This document shows positions 34,009-42,993 of a stretch of 64,000 bases of DNA, one piece after another. Position 1 is the stretch's first letter. The number at the start of each line of letters is the position of its first letter. The notes under the pieces were generated by a model, which searched no databases, was not told the origin of the DNA, and saw nothing but the letters and a program-made list of their open reading frames with translations. This stretch comes from JBBTCJ01 sp038043285. GTDB lineage: Bacteria > Planctomycetota > Phycisphaerae > UBA1845. The stretch is from positions 1 through 64,000 of the forward strand of contig JBBTCJ010000007.1 of the NCBI GenBank assembly GCA_038043285.1. Reading direction: 5' to 3'. The position numbers and the translations under genes are program-made.

Positions 34009-35406
34009 CTATGACGGCTTGGTCCGAAACTTCCGGATCGCTTCGGCGACCAGGTAAAACGAACCGGTGATGCAGATCAAATCCTCGCGGCCAATCGCCC
34101 CCAGGGCGATCTGCATGGCCTCGGACAAGGTCCGCCCCACCTGGGCCATCTTCCCCGACAACTCAATATACTGGGCGGCCAACTCCGATGGCTCCGCGGA
34201 GCGTGGCGACGACGTTCGCGTGAAGATCACTTTGTCCGCGCCCACCTGAATACGGCGGATCATTCCCGCGATGTCCTTGTCCTTCTGGCATCCGAAGATC
34301 ACCACCATGGAATCGTAGGTGATGTTCTGCCCGATCGCGCGCATCACCGCGTCGACGCTGGCGGCGTTGTGAGCGCCGTCCACGAGAATGCGAGGATTTT
34401 CGGAAATCATCTGCATGCGGCCCAGGAGCTTCACGTCGTCCAGACCGTTCACCGCGGTCTGGTCGTCAATGGTCAGACCGCGCGACTTCAACACGTCGAG
34501 CAGGCCCAGGGCCAGGCTGCAGTTCACCGCCTGGTGTTCCCCCAGCAGCGGAACTTGAACGTGTTCGTAGCGACTTTGCGGCGTCGTCAGGCAGATTCGC
34601 GCGTGCTTGCCGGCCACCCGCGAAAACTCGAACCGGTAGCTGAAATCCACCTCCTCGTCGGCGAACCTCAGCGGCGATTGCGCCGCCTCTGCCGCGTCAC
34701 GGAGAACTTCGCGGACGTTGGGACGCTGGGGAGCACTGATCACCGGGATCTTCTTCTTGATCACCGCCGCCTTCTCGCGGGCAATCTGCTCCAGCGTGCT
34801 GCCCAGTTGGGCCATGTGGTCGAAACTAATGCTGGTGATCCCGACCGCCTCCGGCGTGATGACGTTCGTCGCGTCCAGGCGACCACCCATGCCGGCTTCG
34901 ATGATCGCGATGTCCACCTTGCGGTCGGCGAAATGGCGGAACGCAGCCGCAGTCAGCACCTCGAAGTACGTCGGGTCGGGAACCTTCGCCTTCTCGGTGA
35001 CGGCCGCCACCGCAGCCACCGCACGGGCGAACGCCGGTTCCGAAATCGGACCGTTGTCCACCATGATCCGTTCCCGCTCATCCAGAACGTGGGGTGAGGT
35101 GTACAGGCCGACGCGATGACCACATGCGCGGATCATCGCGGCAAGCATCGTGGCCGTACTGCCCTTGCCCTTGGTCCCGACGATGTGGACGGTCTTGTAC
35201 GTCCGGTGCGGATTGCCCAAGGCCGCAAGAATCCGCTGGACACGGGAAAGCCCCATCTTCGGGGTACCGATACCGGGACGCAGCAGTCGTTCGTAGTTCG
35301 TTAGAGAGTCCAAATAATTCAGTGCCGATCGAAAAGTCTTGATTGACTTTGCGGGCGGTTTGGCTGGTGCGGGGTAGGCTGTTCTGCTGACCAGAGCCTT
35401 CGTCAT
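34009..35406 (-). CDS. folC: Bifunctional folylpolyglutamate/dihydrofolate synthase
   Basis: A 465-residue Mur-ligase-fold enzyme. The P-loop is HIVGTKGKGSTATMLAAM. Other marks: YTSPHVLDERERI, VDIAIIEAGMGGRLDATNV and ILVDGAHNAASVDAVMRAIG. It adds glutamate to dihydropteroate and folates in the cytoplasm. ATG at 35406 is the only plausible start; the predicted promoter lies so close that the mRNA would be nearly leaderless. The first ~25 residues precede the usual ALNYLDSLTNYE start. Divergent from aroB. Confidence 0.95.
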   Translation of the reverse strand: MTKALVSRTAYPAPAKPPAKSIKTFRSALNYLDSLTNYERLLRPGIGTPKMGLSRVQRILAALGNPHRTYKTVHIVGTKGKGSTATMLAAMIRACGHRVGLYTSPHVLDERERIMVDNGPISEPAFARAVAAVAAVTEKAKVPDPTYFEVLTAAAFRHFADRKVDIAIIEAGMGGRLDATNVITPEAVGITSISFDHMAQLGSTLEQIAREKAAVIKKKIPVISAPQRPNVREVLRDAAEAAQSPLRFADEEVDFSYRFEFSRVAGKHARICLTTPQSRYEHVQVPLLGEHQAVNCSLALGLLDVLKSRGLTIDDQTAVNGLDDVKLLGRMQMISENPRILVDGAHNAASVDAVMRAIGQNITYDSMVVIFGCQKDKDIAGMIRRIQVGADKVIFTRTSSPRSAEPSELAAQYIELSGKMAQVGRTLSEAMQIALGAIGREDLICITGSFYLVAEAIRKFRTKPS

Positions 35407-35415
35407 CGTTATCGC

Positions 35416-35444
35416 ATTCTAACCGACTTTTATCGAACCGTCAA
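35416..35444 (-). promoter_or_regulatory. Sigma-70-type promoter for folC
   Basis: On the minus strand: TTGACG (35444-35439), a 17-bp spacer, TAGAAT (35421-35416). The initiation point would be about three bases from the folC ATG at 35406. Confidence 0.65.
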
Positions 35445-35456
35445 CATTTCGGACCG

Positions 35457-35486
35457 CCACGACCCACAAGGTATGGGTCCGTGGCA
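35457..35486. repeat. Hairpin in the folC-aroB divergent region
   Basis: CCACGACCCA and TGGGTCCGTGG pair with one bulged base around a CAAGGTA loop. It lies between the divergent genes; there is no T-tract, so its role is unclear. Confidence 0.45.
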
Positions 35487-35702
35487 GAGTTGTTACACCA
35501 TAGGTGTACCGCCACCACCCCGATTCTTGTGCCACGGATGGACCTCCAACCTTGATCTTGGGTGTCCTAGGGACCATTCGGAACACGCCGAAACGCACAT
35601 AGCGCGTCTGTGTTGTGTCACAACTTGTGGGGGCTTCGTCCTGTTTGAAGACGAGGGGACGATCGCGGGACGCTCAGGGCATGTTTGGACGGTTCCGTTA
35701 CA

Positions 35703-36809
35703 ATGATCCCCATGGCGGATTGGGCGACCCAGACGGGAGGAGAGCCTACCTTCATTTCGGTCCGACCGGGGAACCTGGATCGGATCGGCGTTCTGTTGAA
35801 GGAATCCGGGATCCGCGACCCATGCAGCCAAGCGATCCTGGTGACGGACGAGACGGTCGCACGGGTGCATGCGCCACGGGTCGAGGGTTCGATCGCGGCG
35901 GATGGGATTTCGACCTGCACAGTTGCTGTTCCGCCGGGCGAGGCGTCGAAGAGTCTCTCCACCGCAACAGAGGTGTACCGCTTCCTGGCGGAGCGTCGAT
36001 TCGGGCGCGACGGGGTCATCGTTGCCGTGGGCGGCGGCGTGGTCAGTGACCTCACCGGGTTCGTCGCGGCCACCTGGATGCGCGGCGTGCGCTGGATCGT
36101 CTGCCCGACGACGGTGGAAGGCTGTGTCGATGCGGCGATCGGCGGCAAGACGGCGGTCAACGTCCCGGGGGCGAAGAACCTTGTCGGTGCGTTCCATTGG
36201 CCCGCGGCGGTGTGCATCGACCCGACCTGCCTCCTCTCGCTACCCAAGCGGGACGTTTCGGCAGGCCTGGCGGAGTCGATCAAGCATGCGTTGGTTCTTG
36301 ATCCGGGTTTCGTGAGCTGGCATGAGCGGAACGTGGCGGCGATTCTGCGACTCGAGGATTCGATCGCCGTCGAGCTGATCGAGCGAAACGTCCGATTGAA
36401 GCTTTTGGTCGTGGAGCGTGATCCACGCGAGACGACCGGTGAACGGATGGTCCTCAACTTCGGACACACCATCGGTCACGCGATTGAAGAGGCCAGCCGG
36501 CACGAGTTGCGTCACGGCGAGTGCGTCGCGCTGGGGATGCTTGCGGCTGGGCGGTTGTCCCAGTCGATGGGGATCCTCCGGGGGGAGGTGGTGGATCGTC
36601 TCACGACGCTGCTTGGCCGCATGAACCTGCCGACGCGACTCCCGCGTACCATCGACTCGGAGCAGGTTCTTGCAGCGATTCGGCTGGACAAGAAGAACCG
36701 CGGCGGCGGCATTCGCATGGTCCTGTTGGAGGACGTGGGAAAGCCTGTCGTAAGGGACGAGGTGCCGGAAGACTCCGTAAGAGAGGCCTACGAGACGCTT
36801 TGCAGGTGA
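35703..36809 (+). CDS. aroB: 3-dehydroquinate synthase
   Basis: A 368-residue NAD-dependent enzyme that cyclises DAHP in the shikimate pathway. Motifs: VIVAVGGGVVSDLTGFVAAT, TVEGCVDAAIGGKTAVNVPG, KNLVGAFHWPAAVCID, and metal-site His in NFGHTIGHAIEEAS and HGECVALGM. Full length. The start is ATG 35703 or 35712; no strong ribosome site decides. It converges on ispH. Confidence 0.94.
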   Translation: MIPMADWATQTGGEPTFISVRPGNLDRIGVLLKESGIRDPCSQAILVTDETVARVHAPRVEGSIAADGISTCTVAVPPGEASKSLSTATEVYRFLAERRFGRDGVIVAVGGGVVSDLTGFVAATWMRGVRWIVCPTTVEGCVDAAIGGKTAVNVPGAKNLVGAFHWPAAVCIDPTCLLSLPKRDVSAGLAESIKHALVLDPGFVSWHERNVAAILRLEDSIAVELIERNVRLKLLVVERDPRETTGERMVLNFGHTIGHAIEEASRHELRHGECVALGMLAAGRLSQSMGILRGEVVDRLTTLLGRMNLPTRLPRTIDSEQVLAAIRLDKKNRGGGIRMVLLEDVGKPVVRDEVPEDSVREAYETLCR

Positions 36810-36858
36810 TCCACCCCCGCGCGGCTCGGTATTCGCTACACTGAAACCAAGGCTTTTC

Positions 36859-37701
36859 TTACAACCGTTCGAGGTGTTCAACAAACTCGGTGATGACCCA
36901 TTCCGGCGTCGAAGCTCCGGCGGTGACGCCGGCGACGGTTTTGCCTTCGATCATCGGGGGTTCGAACTGGCTCCAGGTCTCGATGTGGTAGGTGGGCGTG
37001 CCGGCTTCCTGACAGAGGCGGGCCATCTCTCGGGTGTTGGCGGAATGCAGTCCGCCGAGGACGAACATGACCTCGACTTCGCCCGCGAGCGCGATGGCGG
37101 CGTCCTGGCGGCGGGTCACCTCCAGGCACAAGGTGTTGACGATCTTCACCTCGCGATACGGTCGGCGGAGGATTTTGGCGATCATGTCGGCCACGTGTTC
37201 GGGCGAGTGCGTGGTCTGGGCGACGATGCCGATGCGTTCGCGGTAGGGGAGGGCCTGTTCGAGGTCGGTGTCGGTGTCGATGACCGTGACGTTGGGGGCG
37301 TAGCCGATGACGCCCCTGACCTCCGGGTGGTTGGGGTCGCCGATCATCACTACGTGGAAGCCCTCCTCATGGAGTTGCCGGACGACGTTCTGGGCGCGTT
37401 TCACCAGGACGCACGTGGCGTCGACGATTTGCAGACCTCGGTCGGCGGCGCGTTGCATGGTTTCGGGCGTGGCCCCGTGCGAGCGGATCAGGACGACTTG
37501 CGAGGGATCGACGGCGTCGAGCCGGCCGGACTGATTGAGACCGGCTTCCTCGAGTCGTCCGACGACCTGTTTGTTGTGGATGACCGGACCGAGGGCGACG
37601 ACGCGACCCGGACCGTGCGCCGCCACCGCGGCTTCGGCCAACTCGATCGCATCCTCCACGCCGAAGCAGAACCCCCTCGGCGTCGCCAGTTTCACTTGCA
37701 T
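36859..37701 (-). CDS. ispH: 4-hydroxy-3-methylbut-2-enyl diphosphate reductase
   Basis: A 280-residue Fe-S enzyme making IPP and DMAPP in the MEP pathway. ATG at 37701 starts MQVKLATPRGFCFGVEDAIE. The three cluster Cys are C12 (GFCFGV), C97 (DATCVLV) and C192 (NTLCLEV). The substrate His are H42, H75 and H125, and THSPEHV and GGLHSANT are present. A far longer frame upstream is spurious. Full length and complete. Confidence 0.95.
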   Translation of the reverse strand: MQVKLATPRGFCFGVEDAIELAEAAVAAHGPGRVVALGPVIHNKQVVGRLEEAGLNQSGRLDAVDPSQVVLIRSHGATPETMQRAADRGLQIVDATCVLVKRAQNVVRQLHEEGFHVVMIGDPNHPEVRGVIGYAPNVTVIDTDTDLEQALPYRERIGIVAQTTHSPEHVADMIAKILRRPYREVKIVNTLCLEVTRRQDAAIALAGEVEVMFVLGGLHSANTREMARLCQEAGTPTYHIETWSQFEPPMIEGKTVAGVTAGASTPEWVITEFVEHLERL

Positions 37702-37985
37702 GGTTGCCTTTGCCCGGAAAAACGCGGCAGGTCTGACCAGGGCGTCAGATCGACATGGTACGCCGAAGTGCCCCAGTGAGCCATGCCTTCCGACGTTGCG
37801 GGACATGCCGTGGCCGGTAACCCGGGGCGTAAGCGACAGACCCAAACGACTGGCCCCGCGCTGACGCTTGGAGTACGGATCAAGAGCCTCAATCTCGTCA
37901 AGAATGTCACGAACGCGAGTGCCGCAGATCACCGAGCATCGCGGATGCTTTCCAGGCCATCCTTGAGCAGGCGGCGGCTTCGGCG

Positions 37986-38561
37986 TTATCCCGGCCAGCG
38001 GGATTCGAGGTCGGCGGCGATCCCTTCCAATTGCGCGCGCGACTTTCCACCGAAGGAACGGCACTGGACGTCGCAGAACTTGCCGTCCAAGGAGCGCTGG
38101 TCTTCCTCGGTCATCACGTGGTCGCCGACGTTGAACAGGACGCTGTCCTCCTTGTAGATGTGGTTGCTGAGCAGTTCGCTGTAGCCGCGGGCGGCCTTGC
38201 GGAACTGCTGTGCGGCGTCCGGTTCGCGGCGGTCGTGGGCGTACAGGGCTTCGGCCATCTCGGCGGTGAACTTGCGGGCGACGGTGTGCTCATACAGCAT
38301 GACCCCGATGGGTCCGCCGTCGCGAGGGATGCCGCGGGATTCCAGAACCGGGAAGAGCAGATCCTCTTCCTTGGCGTGGTGGCAGGCATCGGCGAAGAGG
38401 CGGAAGAACTCGACGCATTGGGCGAGCGACTCGCGTTCGAAGCCTTTTCCTGCCTCGCAGCGATCGACCAGTCGGTCAAGAATCCGAATCACGCGCAAGA
38501 TGACCTGGTGTTCGGCGCGAAGGACCGCGCAGGGTTGATGGTGTCCGTTGGGTTGATTCAT
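37986..38561 (-). CDS. Hemerythrin-domain protein
   Basis: A 191-residue four-helix protein with a di-iron site pattern: EHQVILRVIRILD, DACHHAKEEDLLFP, LYEHTVARKF and LSNHIYKEDSVLF. ATG at 38561 has GAGGAG four bases upstream. It is the last gene of the minus-strand respiratory cluster, eight bases after the NapF-like gene. Hemerythrins bind O2 or NO, or serve in Fe-S repair. In this context (Rrf2 regulator, molybdoenzyme) an NO- or oxygen-protection role is inferred. Confidence 0.85.
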   Translation of the reverse strand: MNQPNGHHQPCAVLRAEHQVILRVIRILDRLVDRCEAGKGFERESLAQCVEFFRLFADACHHAKEEDLLFPVLESRGIPRDGGPIGVMLYEHTVARKFTAEMAEALYAHDRREPDAAQQFRKAARGYSELLSNHIYKEDSVLFNVGDHVMTEEDQRSLDGKFCDVQCRSFGGKSRAQLEGIAADLESRWPG

Positions 38562-38569
38562 GCTTCTCC

Positions 38570-39166
38570 TCAGTTCCTTCCCGCGCCGCGCGGCTGAATG
38601 AAAATTGATTTCGCGGGGCACAAATAGGCGCAGACTCCGCAGCCTGCGCAATGCGATTCATGGACCCGCGGCGCGCCGTCGGTGACAAAGGCGATCGCTT
38701 CGGGCTTCAGGGGACAGCGTACCACGCAGTAGTCGCAGGGCTGACCCTGCGTTCGATAGCAGGCGGCCGCGTCGACCACTGCGGTTCCCATCTCGACCAG
38801 CCCCGCAGGCGTCGCAAGAAGTGCTCCCGTTGGGCACGCGGCGATACAGGGCATGTCCTCGCAGAGGTAGCACGGCGCCTCCTCGGGAATGACCACGGGG
38901 GTTCCGGCGACGGGGCCGAACTCGGGTCCGAGTCGTCGGATCGCGGCATGAGGGCAGGCGTTCACGCAGTCGGTGCAACGGGTGCAGGCGCCCAGGAACC
39001 GCTCCTCGACGATGGCGCCCGGCGGCCGCAGCCACCGGCGCTGCGGCGGGTCGTCGGTCGAAGCGGCGGCTTCGCCGACTCGTCCGACGGCGCGGATTGA
39101 ATCCGCCACGCCGTCAAGCATGGTGCGAGTCAGTTCACCGAAGAAATCCCGCCGCGAGCAACCCAC
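38570..39166 (-). CDS. NapF/NapG-like ferredoxin
   Basis: A 198-residue 4Fe-4S protein beginning MGCSRRDFFGELT, a twin-arginine-like start without a clear following hydrophobic segment. Cluster motifs are CTRCTDCVNACPHAA, CYLCEDMPCIAACPTGA, CDYCVVRCPLKPEA and CAGCGVCAYLCPAKS, i.e. four clusters. This pattern matches NapF/NapG-type ferredoxins that carry electrons to periplasmic nitrate reductase or help mature it. Nine bases downstream of the YHS-fusion gene. Confidence 0.85.
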   Translation of the reverse strand: MGCSRRDFFGELTRTMLDGVADSIRAVGRVGEAAASTDDPPQRRWLRPPGAIVEERFLGACTRCTDCVNACPHAAIRRLGPEFGPVAGTPVVIPEEAPCYLCEDMPCIAACPTGALLATPAGLVEMGTAVVDAAACYRTQGQPCDYCVVRCPLKPEAIAFVTDGAPRVHESHCAGCGVCAYLCPAKSIFIQPRGAGRN

Positions 39167-39175
39167 GCTTTTCTC

Positions 39176-41425
39176 CTACATGGCCGAGGTACGCATTTCC
39201 ATCGGTTGTTTCAACAACCACAGACTGAACACGCTGAAACAGATCATCGCGCCGAGCATGGGCAATTGACTGCGAAACGCGGCCCGCGCGTCGCCGAACA
39301 AGCGCAGCGAAGTCCGCTGCGCGATCCAGAGGCTGTACACGTGGCCGACCAGGACCAGGAATACCTGTATGATCCAGAGTTTGTCGAGCGAAATCATCGG
39401 CGGGATCACCCAGCCGGCGGTCCCCAGGACGTTCCATCCCCATCCAAGCGGGTCGGAGAGGATCGCCAGCGCCTTGGGGCCTTCCATCAGCAGGTGCTCG
39501 GAGTTGTGCGCGATGTGATAGAAGAGCGCTATGGGAAGCAGGGCGTAGGCGTAGCGAATGAAATAGTCCCGGTAGCGCAACGTCTGCCTCGCCCGCCCCC
39601 GACCGAGGCACACGGACAGGGCCACCAGCGCCGCATACGCAGCCACCGGGGCCAGCATGAGGATACCCATGCCCGCGGAGAAGCCAAGAATTCTTCCCAC
39701 GCCGCCGGCCGTTCGTATGGCGTCGATCATCTGCTGCCAGACCGGGGTCATGGTCAAGCCGTGGAAGCCGGTGATGGCAAGCATGAGCAAGGCCAGATAA
39801 GCCTCGTCGGTTCGCGGTTTGCCGTCGACGACGAGGTCCGCGCCCCAGGGACGAAGATTGACGGACAGGTTGTGCTCGGGACAGGCCTGCACGCATTCCA
39901 TGCACTGAATGCAATAGGTGTTGGTCGCCAGCTTCCCGGGATACAGGAACGTCGGGCAACCGTAGGCCGTCTCGCTTCCGGTGACGCACTCCTTGCCGCG
40001 GCACGCAGTGCAGGTCCGCGGGTTGCGCGGGCGCACCTCGACGCTTGCGAAAAGGGCGTAGAGGCCGCTGACGCGACCGACCAGACATCCGTACCTGCAA
40101 AAGCTCTTGCGATCAAAGAGCAGGGCCGCCCCGACGGCCATCAGCAGCATGGCGATCGCCAGGTAGGCGGTCACGCGCGGACGCATGGTCACGCCGAAAC
40201 CGAGCTCGATCCAGGTCAATCCGACGAACAGAATGGTGGCGATGGAAATGTTGCGGATGACCTTCGGCCATTTCCACCCCAGGCTCAGTCCGTCGTCGAT
40301 TTTGCGCCAAAGCGACAGCTTCTCACTCCACTCTGCAAGGGCGTCCCAAGGACAGACATAGCACCATGCTTTTCCCGCGAAAAGGATGAGAACAATGAGC
40401 AATCCCCACCAGATGGTCCAGGTGAGGATGGGGGCAATGTTTTGCGCCGGGTTCTGATTTCCCCACAAGCCGGCGGCCACGATCAGGACGAAAAACACGA
40501 CCGTGATCATCCGCAGAATGAACCGGAACGGGCGCGACCGAAACGCCGCCGCAATCCAGGCGACTTTCATCAGGTCCATGCGATCCGCGGTTCCCGCGGC
40601 CGTCGCGACCACACGCGGGGTCGATACGGCGTGCAGCACCGGAAGGGTCAACGCCCCCGATGCGTGCCGTTGCATGACCTCACCGCCCAGCAAGCGCTCG
40701 CCTTCGCCGGAGATGGCGTCGCGGTTGAATCGCGGGAAGGTTGGTCGGTGACCTGTGGAATCCACGGTTGGGCTGCCGGCGTAGCGGCTGATCCATTCGA
40801 AGACGCCAAAGCTCACGAGCAGGACCAGCGCGATCGAGGCATAGTACAGCCACGATGGGATACCCCACATGGAGTGCATGAAAAACGCGGCGGGATCCTG
40901 CTTGAATTGCGTTCGATGCTCTTCACTGCAAAGGTGGTAGGTTCGCTCAAGGTACGTCGCGGGGAAGGATCGCGGATCCGTCAGCCGCTGCCGGCATACC
41001 AGGCACCGCGCGTGCAGGAAATGTTCCGGATCGGCGTCGAATCGTTGCTTGCACTTCTCGGCGCAGAACTGGTAGATCTGCCCATTGTGGACCGACTGAA
41101 TGCCCCAGGCCGCGTTGACCTCCATCTGACAAACGACGTCGACGATCCGTTCGCCTGAAGATGTTGCCGCCGCGGATGGACCCCGCTCGCCGGCGAGGAA
41201 CCTTCGCCGGCAGCCAGGATTGCAGAAATAGACCGTCCTTCCGTCAATGTCAGCGGCCAGCGCGTCCCCGGGATCGACCGCCATGCCGCACGGCGCACAG
41301 ATGGCCTTGGCGGCGGCGGGCACGGTCGTTATGGCCGGTCGGCGCCACGCCACGTTCGAGGCGGCCACGACGGCGACGACGCCGGCCAGCACTAAGTATG
41401 GGAAGAACAGCATGAACCGCTTCAT
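39176..41425 (-). CDS. Triple-YHS domain fused to NapH/CcoG-like polyferredoxin membrane protein
   Basis: A 749-residue protein. ATG at 41425 has GGGAGGGG five bases upstream. An N-terminal anchor (MLFFPYLVLAGVVAVVAA) is followed by three YHS/TRASH-type units: CAPCGMAV...YFCNPGCRRRF, CQMEV...YQFCAEKCKQRF and CLVCRQRL...YHLCSEEHRTQF. After another helix comes a polytopic part with CYVCPWD, SFCRYGCLVGR, CTACRGKEC and CIQCMECVQACPEHNL, plus about eight helices to the C-terminus. The second half resembles NapH/NosR/CcoG quinol-oxidising ferredoxins. YHS domains bind metals, often copper, so this may join metal delivery or sensing to electron transfer. The C-terminal helices (HIAHNSEHLLMEGPKAL) are beyond a standard NapH. 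Confidence 0.8.
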   Translation of the reverse strand: MKRFMLFFPYLVLAGVVAVVAASNVAWRRPAITTVPAAAKAICAPCGMAVDPGDALAADIDGRTVYFCNPGCRRRFLAGERGPSAAATSSGERIVDVVCQMEVNAAWGIQSVHNGQIYQFCAEKCKQRFDADPEHFLHARCLVCRQRLTDPRSFPATYLERTYHLCSEEHRTQFKQDPAAFFMHSMWGIPSWLYYASIALVLLVSFGVFEWISRYAGSPTVDSTGHRPTFPRFNRDAISGEGERLLGGEVMQRHASGALTLPVLHAVSTPRVVATAAGTADRMDLMKVAWIAAAFRSRPFRFILRMITVVFFVLIVAAGLWGNQNPAQNIAPILTWTIWWGLLIVLILFAGKAWCYVCPWDALAEWSEKLSLWRKIDDGLSLGWKWPKVIRNISIATILFVGLTWIELGFGVTMRPRVTAYLAIAMLLMAVGAALLFDRKSFCRYGCLVGRVSGLYALFASVEVRPRNPRTCTACRGKECVTGSETAYGCPTFLYPGKLATNTYCIQCMECVQACPEHNLSVNLRPWGADLVVDGKPRTDEAYLALLMLAITGFHGLTMTPVWQQMIDAIRTAGGVGRILGFSAGMGILMLAPVAAYAALVALSVCLGRGRARQTLRYRDYFIRYAYALLPIALFYHIAHNSEHLLMEGPKALAILSDPLGWGWNVLGTAGWVIPPMISLDKLWIIQVFLVLVGHVYSLWIAQRTSLRLFGDARAAFRSQLPMLGAMICFSVFSLWLLKQPMEMRTSAM

Positions 41426-41448
41426 GTATGCCCCTCCCGTAGGCATCG

Positions 41449-42993
41449 TTACACTGCCGGTTGCAAGGTACGGGTCGGCGACGTCGTAGAGCGTTCCCTG
41501 GCGCGACGGCGCTTCCGTTGAGCCGCTCGTACCGCAATCGCCGCCACCACCACCGCCGCGGCGGCTGCGACCACCAGTGACCCGGCGGCGCTGGGCTGAC
41601 CCGCGATCATGACAAAGGGGATCACCTCGATCCGGCCCTCCACCGGCATCGACAGCTCGACCACGTACTCGCCGTCGGTCGGAAAGGCCACGTGTAGCTT
41701 GTACTGATTCTCCACCGCGGTGCGTTCGCTCGGCGGTATGACCAGCACGTTCTCCCCGAAGGTGCTGGTCTGAAGTATGCGAACGGAGATCGGCTGGGAG
41801 TAAACTTGCCTCGTTTCGCGGTCCTTGATGTACAGCGCCAGGTTGGCGGTCTCGCCGGGGACGGGAACGCCCGGAAAGGACGTCAAGAGCACGTCATACG
41901 GTCCGGTCGCGGCGGGATACTCCAGCGTCGGTCGCTGGGGATAATTCTCCTTATACGAATAGTGCGGCAACCCGAGAATATGATGTGCCCGGGCGGAATC
42001 GACCCCAAGCAGCAGGGCAGCCGCAACGCCGATGGCGGCGACCTTGGCGCGTCCGGCGCCAAGCCGCGTGGATTTTTGTCCGGGACGCGGCGAGGGAAGA
42101 CCAATGGTGTAATACAGTGCCTGGGTTGGGCAATGACGTATGCAGACGCCACAATTATCACATTCAATGGACGATGACTGAGTGATGGGGTTGATGCCCT
42201 CCTCACAGACGGGGATGCAATCCCTGCAGCCGGTGCAGAGGTCGGCCCTGAGCCTGACGCGAACCGGACGAAGCCAGCCGAGCAGCCCGTACAAAGCCCC
42301 GCCCGGACACATGGTCCGGCACCACCAGCGCGGGGACACCAGCAACTCGAACGCCGCCATCAGTCCCAGCAACGCCAACATGCCGCTCAGGGTGGTGCCG
42401 AAGATCCACGCGTGTGCCGCCCGACTGATGACCGCCGGAGGATAGACGAGGGCGAAGAGCGGTCCGGAGGCGACGGCCGCAACCACCGCGCCGATGAGCA
42501 GAACAACGTACTTGTTGCGATGGGCGAAGCGCAATTCACCCGGTGGAATCTCCGCGAAGCGCAACAGCGCCCGCAGCTTGCCGCCGATCTCAAAGAGCAG
42601 ATACCCTGGGCAAATCCAACTGCAGAAGACCTTTCCCAACAACAGCGCCAAGGCGACGGGAATAGCAATGGAAACCCAAAGCGGCCCATAGACGCTCTTT
42701 GAGGCCGCGGTCATTTCCAGAGCCGCCAGCGGGTCCGTCCAATTCACCCCGCCGACGCGCATCGACCACAACGTTCCCTTGTTGGAGTCGAGGAAGGTCT
42801 GCGGGTCATCCAGACCGTCAACGTAGGGATGAATACCCTGGGCAAGCGTCGCACTGCACTGACCGGACATCAGTACCGGATCCTCGACAATACGTGCGGT
42901 TCGATAGTGGGCGTAAAGGCTCAGCATCGGCAGCGCGAACACCAGCAGCAACGTCAGCACCTGAACGCTTCGTCGAAGGAGCTGGAGGATCAT
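41449..42993 (-). CDS. NapH-like quinol dehydrogenase with C-terminal periplasmic beta domain
   Basis: A 514-residue protein. ATG at 42993 overlaps the previous gene by 4 bp (ATGA), with TGGAG upstream. The N-terminal part has four to five helices, the CSWICPGY and CRTMCPGG motifs of NapH, then cluster motifs CTGCRDCIPVCEEG and CDNCGVCIRHCPTQA. After a further helix (VAAIGVAAALLLGVDSARA) lies a ~150-residue beta-rich domain (HHILGLPHYSYKENYPQRP, YDVLLTSFPGVPVPGETANL, EYVVELSMPVEGR) and a last helix. The added domain resembles FixH/Ig-like periplasmic domains and is not part of standard NapH. Likely passes electrons from menaquinol to the NapG-like proteins. Confidence 0.82.
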   Translation of the reverse strand: MILQLLRRSVQVLTLLLVFALPMLSLYAHYRTARIVEDPVLMSGQCSATLAQGIHPYVDGLDDPQTFLDSNKGTLWSMRVGGVNWTDPLAALEMTAASKSVYGPLWVSIAIPVALALLLGKVFCSWICPGYLLFEIGGKLRALLRFAEIPPGELRFAHRNKYVVLLIGAVVAAVASGPLFALVYPPAVISRAAHAWIFGTTLSGMLALLGLMAAFELLVSPRWWCRTMCPGGALYGLLGWLRPVRVRLRADLCTGCRDCIPVCEEGINPITQSSSIECDNCGVCIRHCPTQALYYTIGLPSPRPGQKSTRLGAGRAKVAAIGVAAALLLGVDSARAHHILGLPHYSYKENYPQRPTLEYPAATGPYDVLLTSFPGVPVPGETANLALYIKDRETRQVYSQPISVRILQTSTFGENVLVIPPSERTAVENQYKLHVAFPTDGEYVVELSMPVEGRIEVIPFVMIAGQPSAAGSLVVAAAAAVVVAAIAVRAAQRKRRRARERSTTSPTRTLQPAV

